A DNA stretch of 64,000 bases from contig OX438741.1 in the NCBI GenBank assembly GCA_949316235.1, positions 13,021,124 to 13,085,123 on the forward strand, written 5' to 3'. The DNA is from Oegoconia quadripuncta. Taxonomy: Eukaryota; Arthropoda; Insecta; Lepidoptera; Autostichidae. A program made the position numbers and the translations under genes. This document shows, piece after piece, positions 23,801 to 35,800 of the stretch; within the stretch, counting starts at the first letter, position 1; the number at the start of each line of letters is the position of its first letter. The notes beneath the pieces are model-generated. The model made no database searches, was not told the DNA's origin, and saw nothing but the letters and a program-made list of their open reading frames with translations.

Positions 23801-26800
23801 CTTCTTTTGGGGATACGTGAAAGATATGCTATACAAAAAGCGATACGAGAACGTAGGCGAGTTGCAAACAGAATTGTGCCATATCACATCGAGTGTTCAC
23901 TATAAAATGATAAGAAAATCAACAGGCAGCGGGCTCATTAAAAGATTGGCGATTTGCGTAAGACAAGAGGGATCACATTTTGAGCATTTAATTAATTAAT
24001 TTACAAAAAAATACCTACTTAATTGACTACGGCAGTTTCATGTATGTTTTTTATTTGATTAAAATGATTAATTTCACGTTGTTCCTTTCTTTTAAAATAC
24101 TATGTTACTTAGGCAGAGTTATTATTTTTTAGCTATTCTTTCGATTGGCATCATAAAAGTAGGGTGTTTTTTTTTTCACATTTGAGTCGGTTCGATTCCC
24201 AGCCGAAGCAAATAATTTTTAGAAAATCTATGAATGCAGAATTACTAACTTTTAAAAATAACATAAAGTCTTCTTTGAGCAAAATTCACTATCTACGATA
24301 TTTAAGGTACTTCCCCTTCATGTCCCATAACTTTGGGACGCCCTGTATACTGTGAGTTGGACATTAATGGCCGCGCGCTTAAGTACTTTGCCACAACACA
24401 CAAACACGTGCCGCGGTATCTTTGAAGACGCCTCTGGCGACCATTTGCCGCTCGCCGTCGGCGCTTGCCCCGGCGCCGCGACTTGCTGTGATTGGTGCCA
24501 CATGTGCCCCGCCACCCACCACCCCCGTCGGTGTCTTCCATACATGGACTTATTATTAAAACAGGACTGAGTACTCGCCGCTGAAAAACGAGCCGAGCAG
24601 GATGTGTAACGTAGAGGCCGTTTGTCTCTGTCTAACAGGGTGACCACAATATATTTGTTACTTGGGACAAATGTTGTAATAAAATATTTGTCAAAAAACT
24701 TTGGCGTTTTGACATTAGCCGGCGTGAGCCATTTATTTCGCATTTCTTCATTTTTTGGGAAACTGCAATAATAGTACAACAGTCAGGACCCTAATCAATC
24801 ACACATATTTCACATATTTCGACTCATTTCAAGAATTCATGGGCATCCTACTTCTTTGATTTACAAAAATATTATTTTTAGCTTACCTGTGGAAAGATAT
24901 GTTGCAACCACCATAGGATTCACTTGGGCAAGTATAAACGCAACACTTTTTCACCATTTTACTCCTTTTACTTGTTATAATATAACAAATACTTTAAAAA
25001 ACTTTTAATGCAAAGAAAATTCAAAATCACACCGAACCGCCATGACATGACATGCTTTTCAGGGTTACCATAAAAATAACAAAATCGAAATAAAAATGTA
25101 TGTTTTCTGTTTGATTTAAGAATATATGAAAAGAAATTAATTCGAATGTTATTTGTTTATTTATAATTGTTAAAATAACATAAAAATATAAGTGTTTCAA
25201 TGGAATTTTTGAGTAGCCAAAACTGTTGATCATAATCATTTTTTTTGCTGGCAAGATGTAAGAACGAGACACACGGCCTCCGTTATTTCTATCTCTCTCG
25301 GCTCGGATTTGCCTTTGTGTATGGTGCATCCAATTTAATACCTTATTGCGTTGACATAGTGATCATTTTCCTAAATGATTCTTTTGATAGTTATCAGTCC
25401 TGTTTAAATAATAAGTCCATGCTTCCATATCAATGGAACGTTGCCAGTTTTTCTCATTGATAAAACAAGGTACAATCGAAATGAAGTAAGTCTGTGAATG
25501 TGTATTTTACATGTACATGTAATTTTTTTACTCGGAAACAAAATTTTTAAGGCTAGTTTTTTTAATGAATATATTATTTTGTTGTCATGTACGTGCAATT
25601 GTCAAAGTTTGTCGGGTTAATTTTGTTAGACCCTATATATGCTTTATATGCTATATATATATATGCGTTGACAATAAGGATATTCAAAACTAGACGTTTG
25701 ATAAATATGAGACTAATATTTAAAGATTATTTGTGCGATAAAAATGCATTTACCGCTCGATTGTAAGTTATCTCTTTGATTAGTAGTGATACAATGAAGT
25801 GCACCTATGCAGAGTATATAATATAACAAGGAGGGCTGTTCCGAGCGCTTGGTAACTTCAAACAACTGACTATTTTCAAGTGTAAATTTGACCTGATTTC
25901 TTGACTGTATTTTTATTTTTTATGTATATTCTGCGATATCGCCGTCATTTGTCAATCGACTTTAATAATTCGTATATATGGTATAAGGTATATCGTCAAC
26001 TAATATCATAAATGTGAAAGTTTGGATGTTTGATCGTTGATAAAATGATGGAATTTGGATGAAATTTGGTATATAAGTAGAATATATCCTTGATTAAATA
26101 GGATATTTTTAATACCGTTAAAGTGAGTAGTTCCCGCAAGTTATTCCATGCAGCGAAGCCGCGGGCGGAAAGCTAGTTTCATATAAATTCTGATGAGGAT
26201 GGGCATCCGGAAAAGGCGAAAAAAAAAACAATCAGAGTTAGATCTCAGTCAAATTAAAATAATGCACTCCTGAAATAGAGAACGGATGGACTCTTACTGG
26301 TTTGGTTTGCTAATTTTGAGAGACAGTTTCACAAAGTCCGTAGCGAAATTGGCAAATGCGATCGCCGTTTGCGGTCTACACTGCAGAGTGCAGGTACAAA
26401 TTTTCCCATAAAATTATTCTGCAAGAATTTACAGAGGTAATTTTAAATCATTGAAAATCTCACAGAATTCATGGTTTTAAAACGGACAAATCTTGATGCA
26501 AGCACTTAGATAAGATTTATACAGTGTTACTTAAAGGAGGTATTACTTTATTTTTAAAGAGAAACAAAACTGCATTCAAAGATTTTTCTAAAACCCGCTT
26601 GCCTCGCCCGGGACTCGAACCAACTAATTGTTATGTTTATGTTATCATATTTCATTTGTGTATAGTAATGGTACACAGACAACCAATAACAAAAGTCACC
26701 AGCAATATGTTACTTTCCATTCTATCTATAAAGTGGAATTCCCTGCAGACGTCTGTCTTTGTAGAAGCTACGCAAGCCGTACTTCCACTTAACCTACATC

Positions 26801-29800
26801 CCTTTTTTAGACAAAACATTTGTCTGTTTGTTTGCAAACGCTTTATTGTACTTCATATGAATAAATATACATTGATAAATTAAATGTAACTTAAAATTCA
26901 GTACAAAGGCGAACTTATCCCATAAAAGTACACATTGACTAGGCGTACTAAAGGCTAAACATTGTCATTAAAACTATTAAAACATGATGGTGTTTTTTAT
27001 AACAATTGAAGTGTTTAAAACCATAGTATTTTGGAGAGACAGTGGTGGGGTTTTTACCATAAAATATAAAGAATCAAGAATAATCTAACGACATACCTTG
27101 CATTTTGAAATCGATCAAGCCGTATAGGATACAGAAATTAACATAGATTGATTTTATTATGAACTACAGCTTTTCAGCTTAACCAGTGCTGGAGATGAGC
27201 GGCAACTATTTTAAAAATGAGTTTTTTGTTATTCGAGTCTTAATGTGTTGAGAGCTGAGCCGTCATATATTTCCTATTTATCATATATATCATATTTCCT
27301 AGTATAGGGAAAGTTTATACTGTAACTGTTTTCTGCCTAACCCTATGGTTGACTGGAAGAAATCCCTCTATGTGATAAGTCCGCTGTTGTACTCAAATTA
27401 TGTATCAATGCAAAATTAATGTATTGCCTTTTTGTACAATAAAGCGTTTACAAACAAACGAAAGTTGTAGGGAAATAATAAATGCGTCATAATTAATGAA
27501 TCGATTTTTAATTATTACCAGCTAGTGAGAAATTTCTATACATGCTAAAGGCAGTTCTATAGCCATGTCAAGTATTGGTATTATGTATTTATGTATTATA
27601 TTATTAGTCACATCTGCCATAGTCCGGATGATATCTAGAGCGAGTAATGAAGGTCACGTAATGGCTCCCTTAGATAAATCGTACGCAACAGCTGGACCAA
27701 GAAACAGACGACATAGTAATGACAGTTTAAAAGATTGTCTTAAATTTATTGCCAGAATAACATTTCATGATTTTCCAATTGACTATGAAAAAGCAACATT
27801 TATCTATTACGTAACTGTAACGATGGGCTCATCGTAAACGATTATTACAACCATCGTTGTCAAACTCACAAAATCTTATTACGTATTTCAAATAAACGAC
27901 GAGCGCGAGTGTCATCGTTACGATTGACGATGAAAGAATGATCTCCCATACAAACATGATAACATCGGCATTACCTATGCACACATCGTACGATTGAAAC
28001 GTTAATGATAAAGGTGAGTCGGGGTTTACCGCAATCGTATTCGTATTCCCTATAGGTACTAAGAATTCTTATGATTCTTTTGTTATTGCAATAAAATATT
28101 TCAAAAACGTGTTTTACTTTTATTAGTTAAGTTACTGCTGCTAGTAATAATTTGTAGAACAAATACCTTTACCAAAAAGTGAATATTTCGACAAATAACC
28201 CGCTACTATAAAATTATTTTTATTACATGATGATGTATGAATCATGTAGATGATCGAAGCATGTATCAAACAATATTTTTAATAGTTCCTATGCGCCTCT
28301 GACGTAAGAAATACAATATTGTTTCATGTAAAATGTTATTTATGTTTTACTTTAACTAATAACTTCGTGTTCATTTATCGTAAAAAATGTAATAAAACGT
28401 TTAGTAATAAAAATACTATGGGTTCTTTTACAATTTTTATTTGGCCTCGATTCCCCGATAATGTCCCGATTTTAATTATTCCTCACTCTCCATTTTCCCA
28501 CAAATCGAGGAATTTTTTCGTAATTGGCAGCATTGCATGTACAAATTTGGTAGAGTTCGTATAAAAACGCAGTTCTTCAGTTTGACAGGTTTTATTTTAC
28601 AGTGACAAACAGGGTTGTTCGTCATCCCGCACGAAAAAGTCTAGCACGATCGTGCGACTTGGCACCATTCGATTTTACCTAATATTTTTGTCGGCAACTC
28701 GTACGTACGTATAAAGTACAGCCACGTAAAAAAATATTGAAATCGAAGCTTTACCTGGCAACCAAAAATTTCTACGCCGTTTTTTGTTTTTAATTTATAT
28801 TTCTACTCAACTGTACTATTAGAAACTGTCAAGATTTAGTACAATGCAATGTCGGTAATTCACTAGGTAGTGGATAGAACAGAATTTCGATATTTATCTT
28901 AATCCAAGAGAAAATGATTTTATGAGTGTGCACTTGTATTTTGCGAAAGCCCTCTTAAACGTTCTAAAAAGGCTTTTTGTCGCTGACTGTACATAGTTAC
29001 CTCAGATTTTCATGGTCGTGCGAGTTGACGACAAAAATCGAATGGTGCCAAGTCGCACGATCGTGCGAGACTTTTTCGTGCGAGATGACGAACAACCCGA
29101 CAAACAGATTTGTAGCAAAACCATGGAACTCTAAAATATATAATGTGAACAAGGAATATAGATTCCAATAAAAACTACGACAGAATGACAGATATACGAG
29201 TATTACAGTAGTAGTACTTACTACTACTACCTATGTGCATAAGGAAGGAACTGATCCTCAAGATACAGGTTTGACCTAGTTTGACGATCAGAGTCCAAGC
29301 ATTAGAATTTTTAAGTACTTTAGTAATTATACTGTTACTTGTAATTTTTTTTTTAAATAAATAAACAGAATAAACACTTTATACACGTAATATGAGACAT
29401 CAATACAATGGACCCTAATTGACTAATCAAAGTATACTATTGAAGATAAAGATACTTTCCTATATATATCCTGACGAAATAGAACAACGAATTGGATTCG
29501 TGACTTTGTTCGCAACGAGTTTTATTGCGGCGTATCAAGGGACCAAGTTTTAGTGGCAGGTAGATACTGTGGCGACGGTCCAAGGAGAACGCTTGGGATC
29601 GTGTAGTGATGCTGGCAGTGGTAGACGGCGCATTGCTTTAAAAAGAAATGCATTTAAATGCCTACTACTACTCGGTAGTAGTCGGTAAGTACTCGGTTTG
29701 GTTGGTAGTAGGGCCTAGCTAGCTACCACCATCTTATCAAAATCGGCCGCCAAACAGCAATGTTAATAGCATTATTGTGTTCCGGTTGTCAGATATAAGA

Positions 29801-32800
29801 TAGCCAGTCCCCCAAATGTGTTGGCCTTTCCGGGTCAGTACGCTTCCACCTTCGATCTCTTCGCTTAACATCAGGTGTGATTGAGGTCAAATACCAACCC
29901 GTTGTGCATAAAAAAAATGTGGAATGGAGATTGATTCGGGAGAGAGCTCGCACTGGTAACTATCTGACCTAATTTCAACGGTATCGTTATTGATTACGTT
30001 GACCAATGAGGAACCGTCAAATTGCCGAGCGAGCGATGGGCCAACCAATCACATGTCAGAACGTAACCGATGACGATACCGACGAAGTTACATAATCTAA
30101 AGGCAGATCTGTTACCGCGGCTCCAGAGCAGTCTCCGATCGACCTATTTTACTATGTGATCCGTTTTAAAAGAGATAATAAACAGAAATTAATATGTGCG
30201 TGCAGTACAGCCTTTTCATTGACACCCGTGTTATACTTACCTACGTTGTCAACAGCGGTTAAGCTTTAGCTTTAATCTGTGACAGCGGAGTGATTATTGC
30301 TACGTTATCTCTAGGGATTGCTTTAATATGTAAGCTTATATTAAATTGATGTCTTACAGCTTTTTATACGATTGCACCAGAGATTTCTATGTTATATCCT
30401 GTAGCATAAACGGCTTAAGAGTGTTTATATACAATTGAAGTCCCAATTTTCCGAAATCAATAAACCGAGCGTCGGTGGCTTAGCGCTTAAGACGCGGTTT
30501 CCCAATTTGGGAGGTCCGGGTTCGATTCCTAGGCAGGTCATGTACCAATGAGTTTTTCTATTTAATTTAATTACTTATGTGCATTTATTCGACTGCTCCG
30601 AAATACAAAATATGCAGTCGGTTCCTTTTAGGTTTTTAAACTCATATTGTTATGGTTTTTGTATTAAAAAAGGTACAATTCATTTCATTATTAGAATATA
30701 TTAGGTCCTTACCTATGAAATTGGCGTTTTGTATGAAGAATTTCATTAAGACTGTTTTCTGCATACAAACATTTTAGATTTTTTTTTTGGGAACGGCAAA
30801 TCCAAATTTAGCTAAACATTGTGTGTATTATCGGATAACATTAAGTTAGGTATATAAGCAGCGTTAATTTTTAAAAGTAACCGCTTTATAAAAGTTGCAG
30901 CGATCTAAGAAATGATTATGGGAAGCACATGAAAAGAGCTCTATTCAAATTTTTTTATTATGTGATTTAGCCCAGAAATTAAAAATATTTAATGTTAAAC
31001 CTTGAAATAATATTAAATTTTCCAAATAAAAAACCAATTTGGATATAGCTTTGAAAATCGCAGGAATTGATACATATGATTAACGAAGAAAAAAAGCTCC
31101 AATTTCATAGGTAAAGACCCAATAAATATACAGTCTATAAATATCATACGAATGCGTCAGAGCACGAGCGAATATCCGAATGCAGAATTTAAGATCGAAT
31201 ATCGGGGCTTACTGATCATTCATATCACATCTTTTCAGGTAGCAAAAAGAAATATTGCCAAGTTGAAATGTTTATCAGAAGATAGCCCGAATGTGGACAG
31301 GGAGCTGACGATTTTACAGAGTGAAAAGGACAGGGTGACGTCAAATGGGAGATTGACTTTAATTGGAATGCGTGAGTAATCAAGCGGATGGAAAACATTA
31401 AGTTTTTTTTTCGAACAATTACTTCGAACTTCAAGCATTTATTTCAACGTAAGATACATGATATCATTTGTTTAATGTCAACTTAAATCTATTGGAAATT
31501 AAAATAGAGTTTAAGCATTTTTCGGTCAGTCAGTATGTCCAAGCTACCACCGCTGCGGAAAGGGAAATCATCTGTGGGAAAAGAAGCGGCGCAAGAAACT
31601 TACAGAATCATTTTTTTTTCTTTTCTTAATCTCAAACTAGCTTACATCTATTATCTCAAACTAGGCGAGGCCTGTTCTATGATATTAGATAACGGATGAG
31701 ATAAGATAAATAAATCGTTTTAGAGTCACATATCTTAATTTTATAAAAAGCACATTGTATTCAGCCTGCAAACAGACATGTAAATATTCGTATTACTAAT
31801 GTGTAACCAAATAATTATTAGTAAATATTGGTTTTACAAGAAACGATTCATCAGCTGTATAATTCGCAAGCATCTTTTTCCACAAAGACTCACATGACAA
31901 ATACTCAATTCGCTTTTTGATATTGAATACTAAGGTGTAAATTTTAAACTTTTCATTTCATCAATTGTACATATATTTTGCAAATTCATACATTTACCAA
32001 ATGTCATCAAAGTATTATCTGAGTTAATCTTCATGTCAACCTAACATGTCAGCCATAACATATTCGAACCTAACCAACTGTGTCGGGTTGCCCAGATCTG
32101 CCATGCTCGTTAGGCTCGCACTCGCTAGGCTCGCACTCACACCAGAGTTGTGCTTAAAATTTTGGTAAATGAAACACATGTTAAATAATATATGAACTAT
32201 TTTTAGACAAAGGGTAGTTTTCCAATTAACTTAGTTGCTAAATATTCATTTGTCAAATGATCTTTTATAAAATGAAATTTTGCCAGTTAATTATTTAGAC
32301 ACCACCGTAATTACAAAAAAAAATATAAAAATAACATGTAATTGTAAAAAGATGAAATGACGAATCATAATTTTGCCAGTCGTTGGTTGCTAAGTGTTGC
32401 GAATTAATGTGATAATTAACAATTTGAAGAACGCCACTAGACGCTCGGCTCTCTCTTGACAAACCAAACAAAATTGAAAATCAGAACAAGTCAAAAGTAT
32501 ACATTACCTGTACCAAAAACAATAAAATTATCGATTGTTATATTTTCGTAACTTACATTTGATAAACATATATAAATTTTTATGTAAACATCCGTGACTT
32601 GGGAATTAATTCCCCTAGCAGAATTCGAACCCACAACCGTTACTTTCGAAGGCACGATCCAATATCAATCGGTCGGTCCGTCGAGGCAATACCAATCGGT
32701 CATCAAATATAATTAGAATGAGACCTAGAAGTTCTGAATCATATTTTTTTGTTTTCCATTAACAAAGTTAAGCAATGTCTGGCGCCATCAGGGATAGCAA

Positions 32801-35800
32801 TTTTGAAGCATTTTTACAAAAAAGTTTTAAATATACGTTACGGAATAGTGTAGGATACCTATATTTCTGAAATACGATTTCACATAATACCCTACATGAT
32901 AATTATCTTTAAATTTATTTTGTTTTCCATTTAGCCTATTGAAACTAAACCCGACTCCGCCCTTCTGTGGCTCAATGTAAACAATATAGGGTTTACGAAT
33001 CGGAGGTCGCGGGTTCGATTCCGAACCGGTTAAATGTTTAGTTCTTGATTTGGTTGGTGGTAGGTTATTTTAAATATCCGCCTGGATATTTACTATCTGA
33101 TCTAAGTCTCCCGCCAAAATAGAAATGTTATAATGTTAGCATTGTTGTGTTCCACTTGTCATAAATAAGATAGCCAGTCCCCCAAATAAGACCGAGTTTC
33201 CGGGTGAAGTGTCAAGTCAAGTCAAGTGCTAACCCGTTGTGCGTAAAACAAAATCAAAACATAAATTTTAATCCTTCACTTAATATTTTCCTGTATTTAA
33301 ATCACCATTTCCTAAATTGTCAACGTAAAATAGCTTCTGAAATAAACAGACAGAGAGACGACGAGCTAATTTTACTAATTGTTCCATTTTAACATATCTG
33401 GTCGGATCTCTAAAAAGGATTAGGTAATAAAGTTATACTTATCTTTCACAGCGAAACTGCGAGTTGTATTTGACACAGGATACGATAAATTAGCGCTTTT
33501 CCGCTGCCGTCTGTTTTCTAAGGAAATTGGGCACTTTGTATTCAACACAGTGCCGAATTTAGACTTTGTCATTTAGACTGAGACAATACACAATTTTTCG
33601 ATTCAGACAATTTAGGTTGTAGATTTAGTTTGTGTTGTTTGTTTTTACAAGACGATAAGGAAAGGTTATACTCTTAGCAATGCATGTATAACGAGTATGT
33701 AGCAATCAGTGTAACGGGCATCAGTTTTTCGAGCTATGTGCCCTGGCCACTGTCAATTCAACTTACTACTCCGCTGGGCTACGTCGGCGACTTTCAGACA
33801 GACAACCGGCCACAGGACGTCCACTGCTGAGCATAGGCTGACCATAAAATATACATCCTGTTTAATCTTCAGGGGAAGAGTATTGTATGCTGAAATATAG
33901 GTTGCATAAGCCTAAGTTATTTTCTTTCATGTTGGATAGGATAAAGAAGACTAACGAAAGAAATATGACGGCCTGTTTTGTGTAATGGTTAGAAACGCTG
34001 GCATTTGTATGATGAATACGGACATGTATACCCGAGTTATGGATGTTTTTCATTTATATACGTATTTATTTACAAAAAGAAAATGTATTTGAAAGAAAGA
34101 AAGGAAAAGTTTTAATTTGACACCATTATTGCTTACGTACTTAAGTTAGTACACTAAGTGGTGGCAAAAAGGCTTCCACTCGGGATACATTGGAGCCCAG
34201 TGACGCGACGATGGTATTCCGTGGACACCTTAGAACGGAGACTGGAGAAGTCAACACCGCACAGTGCTTATACGAGTGTGCAACCATAATTTTTTTGAAG
34301 TGCTCACAGAATTGGGTAATAAAGTGGTACAATGGCATTTCAATGGATTTACGAAATTGGAATTTGTTACATCATGTCAAGACAAAAAAAACTTAACCAT
34401 ATTCACTACGCGCTTATAATGAGAGGCGCAATGCGAATACATAAACCAGCTACGCAAATATAATATTCTCAAGTGCTAAATTTAGATTTTGCTTTTATAC
34501 ATGTTATACAGATTGATACAGTTTTTAAAATTATTCCTTACATTTTTGTGAAATCAATAGGTGCGTTTTGTATTTGCGTTTGAAGGGAATTGATTTGTGC
34601 ATTATATTAACGAACTGGTGTCCATAATATAAACCTATTTGCTTAGCGTGGAACTAAACGGCGCTGTGTGTACGTCCAAGGACATTTATTTATTATTTGG
34701 AAGGAGAGGGATCATTCTCTCAAATAATTCCAAAGGTCAACTTTGCAGAACAACTTATTGGAAAAAAAATCCTTTTAAAAAACATTATTCTTATTATAGA
34801 TTTCCAGAGACATGAGGTCTACCACCCGTTAAATCTAACAAAGCCCACAATTTTATATAGGTTCAGGTTCGGCCCTGATTCAGAACCCTCAGTTTTATTT
34901 TGATTAAATCTACGACAACACAGGATTTCCCAGGAGAAAGCTATTTACCTAAATGAAGCAATGTCACCAACTAATCTCAGACAGTATGTGATTATCCTTC
35001 AAAGTGTTTTTATTTGGACTGATTGCCATGTTAACAGAGATTTCTTTTGGAACAGTATTATACTGGAAGCGATCAAATAATTAGTTATAATATTATCAGC
35101 AACATAAGCGTCACAATAATTTCCAACGTGACCGTTTAGAAGCGACGCCATTCAGCCTTTATTGGGCAATCCGTCTCTCGCTGCGTTTAACGGTGCGTGG
35201 TTTCATCCGTCAAATCTAACTAATATTATAAAGTTTGGATGTTTGTTTATTTGTTTGTTGCTCAATCACGGCGAAATAGATGAAAGGATTTGGATGAAAT
35301 TTGGTATATACAGGTAGAATATACCCCAGATTAAGACATAGGATACTTTTTATCACGATAAAGTGAGTAGTTCCGGCAGGATAAACATATTAAATATATC
35401 CGCGTATTTTAATGCAGACGAGGCCGCGGGCAAGTAGCTATTTTTTTTAATAAAAATAGACATGTCATTTCCCTGGCTCGTATGATAATAGAAAGAATCA
35501 CCACGTCGTCCGTGTCATTCGGACCGTGTCCGTTGCATACCACGGCCGCCGATTCGAGTCGATTGATTTCAGATGACCTCCTTAACGCCACAGACAGTGC
35601 TGTTAGAGTGGCTAAGTTTTGGTCCAATAAAATTTGAAACTTGCCTCGCCACGAAAAGAAGAAGATTTCAGATACATTCGACTAAGTCGAATGATTTGTT
35701 GAGTTGAATGATTTCGTTAGTATTGGCACAGATTACTAATAAGTTACTAAAGTAAGTATTGGTAAAAGCCGCGCATCGCTATTATATCGTCACACAATGA

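Larger units (their letters stand above)
22107..25633. mobile_element. Element X copy 1, a TA-target MITE broken by two transposon insertions
   Basis: Inverted ends AGGTCTAACAAAATT and AATTTTGTTAGACCC are flanked by TA on each side. Removing the mariner (22226-24345) and the 879-bp element (24543-25421) with their target duplications leaves about 518 bp, which aligns along its length with the 505-bp copy at 56152-56656. GC-rich middle, no coding. Confidence 0.85.

Noticed and set aside
24302..24779. Open frames of 153 and 79 codons on the minus strand
   Set aside because: They fall across the GC-rich core of element X and the insertion boundary of the 879-bp element and resemble nothing.
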